From: an uncultured Clostridia bacterium
GTDB lineage: Bacteria; Bacillota; Clostridia; Lachnospirales; Bianqueaceae
Assembly: GCA_937892735.1 (NCBI GenBank)
Contig: CALBGL010000066.1
Coordinates: 30,573 to 94,572 of the forward strand
Length of the DNA: 64,000 bases
Reading direction: 5' to 3'
Numbering within the stretch: position 1 is the first letter of the stretch; every line of letters starts with the position of its first letter. The notes under the pieces were generated by a model that saw only the letters and a list, made by a program, of their open reading frames with translations, was not told the origin of the DNA and made no database searches. This document shows positions 16,866 through 25,205 of the stretch, in pieces. Made by a program: the position numbers and the translations under genes.

Positions 16866-17489
16866 TTATATATCCGATGGAAACTGGCGTTTCATGACCA
16901 CATCCAGCGCCTTACTGATGGCAGCGGCCACAATAAAGCAAACAATCGCCTCTATGACGCCATTCAGCCCCACAAATACGCCTACAAACGCCAGGAGATT
17001 CATCCCCCCTCGCATTCCCATAATATAATCTGTCTGTCCAAAGAGAAGCAACACGCCCCCCACAAAAAATATAGTATTCAACAGCGCGCCGCATAAACTT
17101 GTCACACAGTACGAGAGCGACTTCGATTTGGTCCGATCCACACGCACCAAACCGCGGAAAATCAATCCACATAGCCATCCCATCAGAATTCTTGGCACCA
17201 TACACACCAGAAAGGTAAATACTGGCTGAATCCCCAACAGCACATTTCCAAAAGAACTCATACCGAAGCATTGCATAAAGCTTGCCAAGCCAAACATGGC
17301 TCCTAAGAAGGCTCCTGCACCGGGCCCCATCACAATCGCTCCGATGATCACCGGAATCATGATAAATGTGATTTCCACCATCCCCACATGAAGAAACCCA
17401 ATGGGAGTAAATCCCATGAGGAAAATGATGGCTGTAAGTATGGCCAACTGTGCCATCCTACTTGTTTTTGCAGAAATATTCTTGTTCAT
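16866..17489 (-). CDS. ECF transporter S component, probably pantothenate (PanT-like)
   Basis: Substrate-binding membrane subunit of an energy-coupling-factor transporter, 207 aa with about six hydrophobic helices and the DUF3816/ECF-S pattern (LTAIIFLMGFTPIGFLHVGMVEITFIMIPVIIGA split over two helices; GPGAGAFLGAMFGL). It lacks its own ATPase and T-component, so it must share a genome-wide ECF module. The gene directly precedes coaX under one promoter, which supports pantothenate as substrate; that assignment is by neighbourhood. C-terminus ends with a basic, cytosolic tail (KRQFPSDI). Confidence 0.85.
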   Translation of the reverse strand: MNKNISAKTSRMAQLAILTAIIFLMGFTPIGFLHVGMVEITFIMIPVIIGAIVMGPGAGAFLGAMFGLASFMQCFGMSSFGNVLLGIQPVFTFLVCMVPRILMGWLCGLIFRGLVRVDRTKSKSLSYCVTSLCGALLNTIFFVGGVLLLFGQTDYIMGMRGGMNLLAFVGVFVGLNGVIEAIVCFIVAAAISKALDVVMKRQFPSDI

Positions 17490-17593
17490 TCGATTATCCT
17501 CCTGCTATTGTTTTCGTGTCAGACAGTCGCTTTTCCCGAGACTTCTGCATGCCCCGCGACGTCCTCTCTGCAATTGAAATACAATGCAGGCTT

Positions 17594-17622
17594 ATTATAC
17601 CCGGTCGTTCTTAAATTTTCAA
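17594..17622 (-). promoter_or_regulatory. Sigma-A promoter of the ECF-S/coaX operon with ~100-nt leader
   Basis: Minus strand TTGAAA (17622-17617), 17-nt spacer, TATAAT (17599-17594). The leader down to the AGGAGG site near 17500 can form CTGCA/TGCAG and GTCGC/GCGAC stems. I could not match it to a known riboswitch class. Confidence 0.8.
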
Positions 17623-17638
17623 GTGATTTATGAAAAAA

Positions 17639-18670
17639 TTACCCTTTATAATGGCACTTAAAATCAGGGACTAGTTTCTTGATCACCGGCAACATACCGA
17701 TTCCATCCGGCGTATGCGGCGGAAGCTGCCAAAAATCATGCGCGTTAAAAGTATTACCTTCGATGATGACGGGCCCCTTCTCTGTCACAGCTACATCCCA
17801 TCCAATATACCGTACCTGCGGCACTACCAGACTCGCCTCAAGACACATCTTAACAGCTTCTTTTACATACGGTATCTGATATCCTACCAGCGGAACGTGT
17901 GTCTCTGGATGTTCGTAATAAATGATGCCCTTTGTGGTATCTCCGGAATGCGCAGGATACGCGATTTTCCCCGTTTCCGGATCTACTCTGGCAAATAGGC
18001 AGTTGTTGTCCACGATGCTTCCATTGAGCCCCATCTTCTGTACAATATAAACCACATGCGGTTTTCCCCAATTATCCAGAATCGTGATAATCCGCATGCT
18101 GTTCACTGCATTGGCATATAGTTTCCGTAATGCCGGATGCTGGATGATCAGATCTTCGATGGTACAGAATCCCTTTTCCTTAAAATAGCGGTACAAAGAG
18201 TCAAAATCCGGATAATCGGGTACATGAATCCGCTCACAGCCGATTCCGCATTCCTTATCCTTCAGTTTTCCAAAAAGCCATTCTCTGCTTTTCACAAACT
18301 CTTCCACCTCTGCCTTTGAAGCCTTCTCCAATTCGATAAAGCCCCGTCCCAAATAATCATGGAATGTAGTATAAAATTCATCTTTATTCTCAAAAATAGA
18401 AGAATACTCCGGATCATTCAAAAACTCATTCAGCTTTTTACTGACCAACCGTGTTACATAGGTACTGCGCTGCTTCGGTGTCAGATTATAAAAAGCAAAC
18501 ACCTGATAATCATAATATCCCGCGCCGTATCGCAACGTACACTGTACCATATCCAGAAAGATAAAAAACTTATTTCTTCCTGTCTTCTCATGTACCGCGT
18601 TGATTGCGCTTTTCATCTTGTCAAAGCTGGCGTGAGCCAATACCCTGAAAATATAATTGCGATCCGCCAT
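17639..18670 (-). CDS. Sugar-transfer-associated ATP-grasp protein
   Basis: ATP-grasp family protein of the ATPgrasp_ST type, 343 aa from ATG 18670. N-terminal MADRNYIFRVLAH leads into the nucleotide-binding fold; late motifs YIGWDVAVTEKGPVIIEGN carry the acidic and Asn metal ligands expected of ATP-grasp ligases. Start chosen because AGGAGG (inside the end of alr) lies 6 nt upstream; the longer open frame to 18775 overlaps alr. The 1-nt gap to alr implies translational coupling. Relatives occur in polysaccharide/cell-wall clusters; joining an amino acid or other carboxylate to a sugar or wall precursor is a reasonable guess, and coupling to alanine racemase hints at D-alanine, but neither is shown. 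Confidence 0.8.
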   Translation of the reverse strand: MADRNYIFRVLAHASFDKMKSAINAVHEKTGRNKFFIFLDMVQCTLRYGAGYYDYQVFAFYNLTPKQRSTYVTRLVSKKLNEFLNDPEYSSIFENKDEFYTTFHDYLGRGFIELEKASKAEVEEFVKSREWLFGKLKDKECGIGCERIHVPDYPDFDSLYRYFKEKGFCTIEDLIIQHPALRKLYANAVNSMRIITILDNWGKPHVVYIVQKMGLNGSIVDNNCLFARVDPETGKIAYPAHSGDTTKGIIYYEHPETHVPLVGYQIPYVKEAVKMCLEASLVVPQVRYIGWDVAVTEKGPVIIEGNTFNAHDFWQLPPHTPDGIGMLPVIKKLVPDFKCHYKG

Positions 18671-18671
18671 C

Positions 18672-19802
18672 TCATTTCCTCCTCGAATCTTTATAAAATC
18701 GTGGAACCCGCTTCGATATTCCACAAACAATCTCATCCACATTGGTATGCAACATATCTGCCATCCACTGTACACTCAGCCGATCTCCCAGCAGCGTCAC
18801 AGTATCCCCCCGCTGCACATCCGGTATATCCGTTACATCGACCATACACTGATCCATACAAATCCGCCCGATAATGGGCGCCTCCATACCATGGATCAGG
18901 ACTTTTCCCTGGTTCGACAGCTCTCTCCGCAAGCCATCGGCAAATCCCACGGGCAAAGTTGCGATACGCGTCGTCCTCGGCGCCACAAAACTCCCTCCAT
19001 AACCAACCTCTGCCCCCTTTAGGACTTCTTTCACCATGACCACATACGTATACCAACTCAGGATTTGCCGTAGCCCCTGCGCCGGCCAGTCTATCTCATC
19101 GGAGGGAGACAATCCATATAGGATATCCCCTGCGCGCACCGCATCCATCTGCACATCCTCCATCATCAATATCGCTGGACTATTCGCTACATGGAGCATT
19201 GGCAAGGGAACTTCCAATGCTTTTATCTGCTGTACAAACCGTTGAAACAGATCATATTGTTTTCTCGCGCTCTGATGATCCGCCTCGTCCGCCCTGGCAA
19301 AATGCGTAAAAATCCCCTGTACATCCAGCCCGTCCATCCGCATAATGCGTCCAATATCCTGCAAAGATGCTTCCGACGGTGAAAAACCGATGCGATTCAT
19401 CCCCGTATCAATCTTAATCTGTACGCGCTGACGAATCCCCTTTTTTCTGGCTTCTGCCGCCATAAATTCTGCCATCTCACAGGAAAATACAGTCAGATCC
19501 AGTCGATATGGCATTGCTTCACGCACACACTCTTCTCGAATATCTCCTAAAACCATAATCGGCTCTTGAACGCCAGCCTTGCGAAGTTCCATTCCCTCTT
19601 CCCAAATGGCTACCGCATATGCGTCCACTCCCGCGCGCTTGAATGCCGGATAGAGTCCAACAGCACCGTGACCGTAAGCATCCGCTTTTACCACCGCGAT
19701 CAGCTTTACATCAGGATGCAGCCGACGTCGGATATTCTCCACATTCTGTCCCAGCCTGTCTAAATCTATAACCACGGCCGTCCTCCCCGACCAGCTTTCC
19801 AT
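18672..19802 (-). CDS. alr: Alanine racemase
   Basis: PLP-dependent interconversion of L- and D-alanine for peptidoglycan. Contains the PLP-lysine motif VVKADAYGHGA near residue 35-45 and the catalytic Tyr region EVGYGGSF near 260, with the C-terminal IGRICMDQCMVDVTDIP segment typical of Alr. 376 aa from ATG 19802, chosen because AGGGGGCG precedes it; the ATG at 19823 has no ribosome site. Stop overlaps the ribosome site of the ATP-grasp gene. Expressed from a TTGTAA-17-TAGAAT promoter. Confidence 0.95.
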   Translation of the reverse strand: MESWSGRTAVVIDLDRLGQNVENIRRRLHPDVKLIAVVKADAYGHGAVGLYPAFKRAGVDAYAVAIWEEGMELRKAGVQEPIMVLGDIREECVREAMPYRLDLTVFSCEMAEFMAAEARKKGIRQRVQIKIDTGMNRIGFSPSEASLQDIGRIMRMDGLDVQGIFTHFARADEADHQSARKQYDLFQRFVQQIKALEVPLPMLHVANSPAILMMEDVQMDAVRAGDILYGLSPSDEIDWPAQGLRQILSWYTYVVMVKEVLKGAEVGYGGSFVAPRTTRIATLPVGFADGLRRELSNQGKVLIHGMEAPIIGRICMDQCMVDVTDIPDVQRGDTVTLLGDRLSVQWMADMLHTNVDEIVCGISKRVPRFYKDSRRK

Positions 19803-19836
19803 GCCGACGCCCCCTTCATACATACTTCAGTGTTTC

Positions 19837-19865
19837 ATTCTAACACATCCATCGATATTTTACAA
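19837..19865 (-). promoter_or_regulatory. Sigma-A promoter of alr/ATP-grasp pair
   Basis: Minus strand TTGTAA (19865-19860), 17-nt spacer, TAGAAT (19842-19837), about 30 nt before the alr start. Confidence 0.7.
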
Positions 19866-19909
19866 TCCTAAAATCCGACGTATTCTTGCGATCTTGACGG
19901 ATGTGATCA

Positions 19910-19949
19910 TAAAAAGAGGCGATTATCCGTAGCTATGGACTATCGCCTC
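19910..19949 (-). terminator. Intrinsic terminator of xpt operon
   Basis: Minus-strand stem GAGGCGAT/ATCGCCTC (8 bp) with an 18-nt loop, followed by TTTTTA, 20 nt past the MazG-like gene. Confidence 0.9.
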
Positions 19950-19968
19950 ATGATCTCACTCGGTTCAT

Positions 19969-20346
19969 TCAATTTGAAATAACAGGATCTTCTTGTAATA
20001 ATTCTTCATATTCTTTGGCTTCTTCCTGCGCTAGAACGCGTTCCAGAAAGACGCGGTCATGAAACAGGCCATTGGTTCTTGCCTTCATCTGCCGAAGTTT
20101 TTCCAGTTCTTCCATGTTGAGTCCTCTCGCCAGTAAAATCGCATTGATCACTTCCACGACATCCGCCAACTCTTCCATACTTCGACTTGCCATGTACTCT
20201 CTCATTTCTTCCTTCAGTTTCTCATGTAGCGCATACAAATATTCATCATCATCCAGATGCCGTATTAACGGTGTATATCCATCTCGCTTCATAATTTCCG
20301 GGACACGATCCCTGACCAATTTGTTGTAAATCCGTTCTTTTTTCAT
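19969..20346 (-). CDS. MazG-like nucleoside triphosphate pyrophosphohydrolase
   Basis: 125 aa all-alpha NTP pyrophosphohydrolase of the phosphoribosyl-ATP pyrophosphohydrolase-like group. Characteristic N-terminus IYNKLVRDRVPEIM, then the metal-binding helices with KLKEEMREYM (ExxE-type) and EELADVVEVINAIL (ExxD-type). Likely hydrolyses non-canonical or excess nucleotides to monophosphates. It lies 12 nt after xpt and before a terminator, so the pair may act together in purine salvage and nucleotide clean-up; exact substrate unknown. Confidence 0.85.
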   Translation of the reverse strand: MKKERIYNKLVRDRVPEIMKRDGYTPLIRHLDDDEYLYALHEKLKEEMREYMASRSMEELADVVEVINAILLARGLNMEELEKLRQMKARTNGLFHDRVFLERVLAQEEAKEYEELLQEDPVISN

Positions 20347-20358
20347 TGTCTGCCCCCC

Positions 20359-20946
20359 CTATTCGGCTGATTTTCGGAATATAATTTCTCCTGTTTGTTC
20401 ATCCATAGTATCTACGATAGCTAACGATTCTACCCGAATTCCCCGTTTTCTAAGAAGATCGCCCCCCGGCTGAAACCCCTTTTCAATTCCGATGCCAATC
20501 CCCTCTACCGTTCCTTCGGCTTCTTCCACCAACTGGATAAGCCCTGCGACAGCACATCCATTGGCTAAAAAATCGTCTATAATCAAAACATGATCTTCTG
20601 GTAATAAGAATTTCCGAGAAACCAAAATAGGATACATTCTGCCATGTGTAAAAGACTTTACTTCTGCAGTATATACTTCCTCATCTAAGTTCATACTCTT
20701 ACTTTTTTTAGCAAATACCACCGGAACATGAAAATATTGTGCTGTAATACATGCTAATCCAATCCCTGAAGCTTCAATCGTCAAAATCTTATTGACCGGC
20801 CGATCCGAAAATCTTCGCGAAAACTCCTGCCCCATCGCATTAAAAAGATCTATATCCATTTGGTGATTCAGAAAACTATCTACTCGTAGTACATTTCCGT
20901 TACGAACCACACCTTCTTTACGAATGCGTTCTTCCAATTGTTTCAT
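20359..20946 (-). CDS. xpt: Xanthine phosphoribosyltransferase
   Basis: Salvage of xanthine (and weakly guanine) to the nucleotide using PRPP. 195 aa from ATG 20946, which follows AAAGGAGAAG; the frame stays open to 21036 but upstream codons overlap the repeat region and lack a ribosome site. Family features: MKQLEERIRKEG N-terminus, VDSFLNHQMD near 27-36, the PRPP loop VLIIDDFLANGCAVAGL near 125-141, and KGFQPGG near 165. Instead of the common purine riboswitch its leader holds three tandem structured elements. Confidence 0.95.
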   Translation of the reverse strand: MKQLEERIRKEGVVRNGNVLRVDSFLNHQMDIDLFNAMGQEFSRRFSDRPVNKILTIEASGIGLACITAQYFHVPVVFAKKSKSMNLDEEVYTAEVKSFTHGRMYPILVSRKFLLPEDHVLIIDDFLANGCAVAGLIQLVEEAEGTVEGIGIGIEKGFQPGGDLLRKRGIRVESLAIVDTMDEQTGEIIFRKSAE

Positions 20947-20965
20947 GCAACTTCTCCTTTGTACG

Positions 20966-21258
20966 CTCTTGAAACAAACGTCCTTGACGGCCATCTCAGG
21001 ACATGGCTCAGTCCCTACCGTATAGAGATCTATCATGCCACGCCTATTTTACCATAAGGGCAAATGGCTTTCGGAGATGCACGCCCTTTGGCAGGCATCT
21101 CAAGGCGTAATCCATCATTACGGTGTAGAAAACTTCCAAGCCACGCCTATTATACCACAACAAGACTTCCGTCGGAGTTTGACGCCCTTTGGCGGCAAAC
21201 TCTGGGCGTGGCTCAGCCACCTATAACTATAGGAATCTATCAAGCCACGCCTATTATA
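20966..21258 (-). repeat. Three tandem ~104-nt structured elements upstream of xpt
   Basis: Minus strand, three copies with 5' boundaries at 21251, 21147 and 21044 (period 104 and 103 nt). Each begins TGGTAWAATAGGCGTGGCWTGA and ends near CTCCG (the third is degenerate at its end). Copy 1 folds as GGCGTGGCT/AGCCACGCC enclosing CCTATA/TATAGG, then a second stem GAGTTTG/CAAACTC capped by GCC-AAAG-GGC. Copy 2 keeps GGCGT/ACGCC and GAGATGC/GCATCTC around GCC-AAAG-GGC. Copy 3 keeps GGCGTGGC/GCCATGTC and a CGTC-AAG-GACG remnant. Covarying stems with different sequences argue for selected RNA structure. This fills the 364-nt gap between xpt and the lyxose isomerase gene. Confidence 0.8.
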
Positions 21259-21282
21259 CCACATGTTTCCTTTTTTTGTAAA
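21253..21282 (-). promoter_or_regulatory. Promoter of xpt transcript overlapping first tandem element
   Basis: Minus strand TTTACA (21282-21277), 18-nt spacer, TATAAT (21258-21253). The two downstream elements also have TATAAT (21154-21149) and TAAAAT (21051-21046) at the same relative place but weaker -35 regions. Confidence 0.6.
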
Positions 21283-21310
21283 CCCTTATTTCAGCAATTG
21301 TCGTATTAAT

Positions 21311-21988
21311 TTACAAGTATAATTCCGTACAAAGCAAACGATACGGCATTTCATCTTCTTCGATCTGGGGGAAGCGCCCAATTTTTTCATAAAAGCGATT
21401 ATCATTCTCATCGTCATTACACATGGATACTTCTCCCAACAGTACATCCCCACTTCCCCGTTCTACATGAAAGTCATGATACAGATAGGGTGGCACTGTC
21501 AGACTCTCCCCTGGCGTGAGTCGGATCTGTGTACCTGCCCGTACGCATCTTTGAGCTCCATCCGTATGAATCACCGCCGGTGTATCCGCTAATTCCCCCT
21601 CAGAAGTAGAATTATAGACGGTAATCAGAACATTGCCACCCCCTCGATTTATGATATCTTCCATCTTATTCCAATGGAAATGCATAGGAGCCGTCTGTCC
21701 TTCTTTGAGCATAAGCAATTTCTCCGCGTATGGCTTTGGATATTGATCAACCATTTTCACGTTTCCATTCCGGAGCGTAATCAGCGCAAACCCCACCTCA
21801 TCAAAACGTCCCAAGCCATAGTCCGTGATATCCCAGCCGAGATGATTATCTCGAATCTCTTGGCATTCCTCGCCCTTCTCTTTCCATTCCTGCGGAGTCC
21901 ATTTGCAGAACGGCGGGATCTGCACTCCACATTTTCGGATCAAAGTTTCCATTTCTCGAATCGCCTGATTGATTCTGGATCGTTTCAT
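21311..21988 (-). CDS. D-lyxose isomerase family protein
   Basis: Cupin-type sugar isomerase of the D-lyxose ketol-isomerase family (YdaE-like), expected to interconvert D-lyxose and D-xylulose. 225 aa from ATG 21988, preceded by GGAAGGAAA. Metal-site pattern HFHWNKMEDIINRGGGN near residues 100-116 (His, His, Glu) and the later His in PPYLYHDFHVERGSGDVLLGEVS. Follows the YesL-like membrane protein gene in the same direction with a 68-nt gap. True sugar could differ (for example mannose or a rare pentose). Confidence 0.85.
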   Translation of the reverse strand: MKRSRINQAIREMETLIRKCGVQIPPFCKWTPQEWKEKGEECQEIRDNHLGWDITDYGLGRFDEVGFALITLRNGNVKMVDQYPKPYAEKLLMLKEGQTAPMHFHWNKMEDIINRGGGNVLITVYNSTSEGELADTPAVIHTDGAQRCVRAGTQIRLTPGESLTVPPYLYHDFHVERGSGDVLLGEVSMCNDDENDNRFYEKIGRFPQIEEDEMPYRLLCTELYL

Positions 21989-22056
21989 TTTCCTTCCCCC
22001 ATTTTTATAAAAATAATACGGCAACAGTCGCCTGCCACCGCATACATATCCCCTCA

Positions 22057-23028
22057 TTATTCCTTCTCTGACGTATCCTTCGAAGAAACATCCTCCTGCG
22101 CGCTGCCCTCATCTTTTTCCTTTCTCTCTGGAAGTTTTTCCGTTCCCTCATCCGCACGCACAATCTTATAGTCATCTTCTTCTACCACGTCGTGACCGCT
22201 TTCATCCACTTTGACATAACGATACTCCCCTTCCGCGTCGTACTTGGTCTGGTTCATATATCTATCAATAATCGCCTGCCGCTCCGCATCCAGACTGAAG
22301 CCCTCCAGCTCCTCTTCCTCCAGTTCCTCGTCCTCCGAAGGCATATAGTTCTTGAACACCCTTTCCAAAAGCGCCGCTGCAATATACATATATAGTCCTG
22401 GAATCACAAACAAGAGCCCCATATTGATCATCAGACAGACATATACCGAACCCACAAAAAGCACCGTCAAAACAATCGTTGTCAGCAGATGTTTATTCGC
22501 CATCAGAAAACCATACTTGAAAAAGTCCTTCGTTTTCATTTCGAACCGAGCAATCAACGCAGGCACATACAGACTGATAAAGATAAACTCAATACCTACC
22601 AGCCCTTCTAATGGTAAAATAATATACGTTCCAGAACCAAAACTGGACTGGTTATTGATAATCAACCAGATATTATACAGGATTACGCAGACAAGAATGG
22701 TAATAAAAAGACTCAATAGCATGCACTGCTTATAGTTAGTTTTATACGCATGCCAGAAATCCCTCATCGTATAGGTATCGGTTCCCCGTTGTTTTTTTCC
22801 CATAGTATAAACGACCGCGCATGTGGCCGGCGCCCAATGCAAGAGACATATAAAAATCAAAAGAAGACCTACGATAGGAGGCACCATTCCCAAAATACCG
22901 GTTGAAAGTAAAATCATGACTGGCAGGATCCCACCCATCAATGCCCATACCGCACTTAAGATGATCATATCAAAAAGTAACGTCCCATATTTGACAAATG
23001 GACCATCCATACTGAAAAATCCAGCCAT
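22057..23028 (-). CDS. YesL-like DUF624 family membrane protein
   Basis: 323-aa integral membrane protein with about six hydrophobic segments in its first 215 residues and a charged cytosolic C-terminus of about 100 residues (Glu/Asp/Lys rich, ending DVSSKDTSEKE). N-terminal MAGFFSMDGPFVKYGTLLFDMI matches the start of YesL/DUF624 proteins, which accompany sugar ABC importers and glycosidases. Start at 23028 chosen for GGAGG 10 nt upstream; the longer frame uses a TTG without a ribosome site. Role unknown; may assist folding or regulation of a sugar transporter. Neighbour of the lyxose isomerase. Confidence 0.75.
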   Translation of the reverse strand: MAGFFSMDGPFVKYGTLLFDMIILSAVWALMGGILPVMILLSTGILGMVPPIVGLLLIFICLLHWAPATCAVVYTMGKKQRGTDTYTMRDFWHAYKTNYKQCMLLSLFITILVCVILYNIWLIINNQSSFGSGTYIILPLEGLVGIEFIFISLYVPALIARFEMKTKDFFKYGFLMANKHLLTTIVLTVLFVGSVYVCLMINMGLLFVIPGLYMYIAAALLERVFKNYMPSEDEELEEEELEGFSLDAERQAIIDRYMNQTKYDAEGEYRYVKVDESGHDVVEEDDYKIVRADEGTEKLPERKEKDEGSAQEDVSSKDTSEKE

Positions 23029-23134
23029 ACTATCTATTCCTCCAAAATCAAATTCCAACGCTTCAGATTAATGCCTCAAAACGAATCTGCAACGCCATCT
23101 TAACAATTTTTAAGTCTCTTTTAAGACTACACTT

Positions 23135-23163
23135 ATTATACCGTATTTCCTATTTTGAAACAA
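23135..23163 (-). promoter_or_regulatory. Promoter of DUF624/lyxose isomerase operon
   Basis: Minus strand TTGTTT (23163-23158), 17-nt spacer, TATAAT (23140-23135), about 107 nt before the DUF624 start. The leader contains a small AGTCT/AGACT hairpin. Confidence 0.6.
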
Positions 23164-23290
23164 CCGTCGTTTGTATCCATTTTGTGAACACTTTGTAAAT
23201 CTCCATTCTTTTACATATTTTCCTATAATATCACATATTCATACCAAACCAAAACGCGAAAATAGGAAACTTTTTCCATAGTCCCCTCAT

Positions 23291-23440
23291 ATCATCATTT
23301 CAGAGCGTTTCAGGCCGTCAAAACCGCAAAATCCAGCTTTTCGATGATACTACACATCGCGGAGTATCATCACTTTGGAGCGTTTCAGGCCGCCAAAACC
23401 GCAAAATCCAGTTTTTCGATGATACTACGCCTCGCGAGGT
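23291..23440. repeat. Two tandem copies of a 75-bp direct repeat
   Basis: Copy 1 23291-23365, copy 2 23366-23440, exactly head-to-tail with about 88 percent identity by eye. Shared core from GAGCGTTTCAGGCCG to CCGCAAAATCCAG and TCGATGATACTAC. Each copy ends in an imperfect palindrome (TGATACT...AGTATCA in copy 1; CCTCGCGAGG in copy 2). It lies in the 510-nt gap between the DUF624 promoter and the gltX terminator; no gene was seen there. Confidence 0.85.
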
Positions 23441-23472
23441 ATCGTGTTCGCCGATACAAAACACCCTGTCAT

Positions 23473-23524
23473 AAAAAACCCCCCTTAAGTAGATTTTGGT
23501 TATCTGCCTTGTCTACTTAAGGGG
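23473..23524 (-). terminator. Intrinsic terminator after gltX
   Basis: Minus-strand perfect 13-bp stem CCCCTTAAGTAGA/TCTACTTAAGGGG, 18-nt loop, then GGTTTTTTATG. Ends the long ylqF-to-gltX transcription unit. Confidence 0.95.
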
Positions 23525-23538
23525 AATCATATCATTCC

Positions 23539-25191
23539 TTAGAAATGCTCTGCCGCCTGTTCCAAACGGCGCAGCACACGTTCTTTTCCTAATAAGCCGC
23601 ATACCTGCGCCAGATCTGGTGACTGTGCCCGTCCTGTGATCGCTACTCGAAGTACCATGGAAAGATCCGCCACACTGCCCGCGTAGTCCTCCGGATTCTT
23701 TTTATAGTTCTTCATATCGCTGCACAGACGATACTTCGGACACATCTCCTTCAGCTTATCAAACCAGGCCGATCCATCATCGGCTGGATCATACACAGAC
23801 TGATAATCTTCCAGGATCTGACGCAACGTATTCGTTTCCAGCGATGGCATCTGAGTATAGTCTGGCGCAAACAGCTCATCGAAGAAGAACGACATATATG
23901 GCTTCACATCCTGCCACAAGCCAATATCCTTACGAGGTTTCTTCCCGCCTCTTCCGATGCTGAGAACGGCCTGGGAATACGCGGGATCCCGAGTGAACAG
24001 CGCCGCAAACTCCGGATCGTTTTCTTCCGCCCAGGAGGCCACTTCCTCATACACGTCAGCCGCGCTCATACGGGAAATGACATTCTTGCTGACATCCATA
24101 AGCTTATCCATATCGAACAGAGCGCCTGAACTTCCCATCTTCTTCGTATTGAACGGGAACTTCTGCATGGGCTCTTCCGGATTCGCCATGCGCCACTCCT
24201 CATAATTGGAATTCAGCATGGTCATCAGATATTCCAATACCGAACTGTTGGGAAATCCAATCTGTCTGTAAAAAGAAAGCGCTAATTCCGGATCCTTACG
24301 CTTCGAAAGCTTTCTCTTCGCTCCGGTTTCCGGATCGATCTTCATGAGCTGCGCCGTATGCAGATATTTAGGTGGTTTCCATCCCATGGCCTGAAACAGC
24401 TGTAAATGCATGGGAAGTGACGGCAGCCACTCCTCCCCACGGACCACATGTGTCGTTTCCATCAGATGATCGTCAATCACATGAGCAAAATGATATGTGG
24501 GAATTCCATCGGATTTCAGAAGCACTAGATCCTGATCATTTTCTGTCAGTTCCAATTTTCCTTTTACTAGATCCGTATGGAAGATCTTATGCTCGATACT
24601 GCCCGGAGAACGGAAACGGATCACATAAGGAATCCCCGCCTGGATCTTCTGCTTGATCTTCTCCAAGGTCAGATTCCGACACTTAGCATACTTCCCATAG
24701 TATCCGAAATTCTCCTTATTGGCTTCCTGCTTTGCACGCATTTCACTCAGCTCTTCTTCCGTACAGAAACAGGGATACGCCAATCCTCTCTCCACCAGGG
24801 ATTTTACAAAAACGTGATAAATCTCCTTGCGATGACTCTGATAGTACGGTCCATAGTCTCCTGTTTCTCCATCCAGCGTCGCCCCCTCATCGGGCACCAG
24901 TCCAAAATTGCGAAATGCCTGGATAATCAGTTCCACACCATTCTCCACAGAACGCTTCTGATCAGTATCCTCGATGCGCAGATAGAATACGCCGCCGGAC
25001 TGATGTGCTAAACGCTCATCCACCAGGGCGCCATATAAGTTTCCCAAATGCATGAAACCCGTCGGACTCGGTGCGATTCGTGTGACCTTGGCTCCTTCCG
25101 GCAGTTCCCGCTTAGGATATCTTGCCTCCACATCCTGCGGCATTTCCTTCACATCTGGAAACAAATATTCCGCCAGTGCCTTTGTATCCAT
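23539..25191 (-). CDS. gltX: Glutamate--tRNA ligase
   Basis: Charges tRNA(Glu) and, in organisms using GatCAB, tRNA(Gln). Class I signature APSPTGFMHLGNL (HIGH-like) at about residues 39-51 and KLSKRKDPE (KMSKS-like) near 300. 550 aa from ATG 25191, preceded by GGGGAGGAATCAGA; the open frame extends to 25218 but without a ribosome site. N-terminus (MDTKALAEYLFPDVKEMP) is longer than E. coli GltX and typical of clostridial enzymes. Last gene of the operon that starts at ylqF, 14 nt after gpsA. Confidence 0.95.
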   Translation of the reverse strand: MDTKALAEYLFPDVKEMPQDVEARYPKRELPEGAKVTRIAPSPTGFMHLGNLYGALVDERLAHQSGGVFYLRIEDTDQKRSVENGVELIIQAFRNFGLVPDEGATLDGETGDYGPYYQSHRKEIYHVFVKSLVERGLAYPCFCTEEELSEMRAKQEANKENFGYYGKYAKCRNLTLEKIKQKIQAGIPYVIRFRSPGSIEHKIFHTDLVKGKLELTENDQDLVLLKSDGIPTYHFAHVIDDHLMETTHVVRGEEWLPSLPMHLQLFQAMGWKPPKYLHTAQLMKIDPETGAKRKLSKRKDPELALSFYRQIGFPNSSVLEYLMTMLNSNYEEWRMANPEEPMQKFPFNTKKMGSSGALFDMDKLMDVSKNVISRMSAADVYEEVASWAEENDPEFAALFTRDPAYSQAVLSIGRGGKKPRKDIGLWQDVKPYMSFFFDELFAPDYTQMPSLETNTLRQILEDYQSVYDPADDGSAWFDKLKEMCPKYRLCSDMKNYKKNPEDYAGSVADLSMVLRVAITGRAQSPDLAQVCGLLGKERVLRRLEQAAEHF

Positions 25192-25205
25192 TCTGATTCC
25201 TCCCC

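Noticed and set aside
21064..21309. Small plus-strand reading frames across the xpt leader repeats
   Set aside because: They run through the structured repeats antisense, without ribosome sites, and their repetition follows the DNA period rather than a protein pattern.
20947..21310. Purine (guanine/xanthine) riboswitch before xpt
   Set aside because: The three-way junction signature and conserved loop sequences of the purine class are absent on the minus strand; the tandem elements have a different fold.
23291..23440. CRISPR array
   Set aside because: Only two 75-bp units directly abutting each other with no spacers, and no cas genes nearby.
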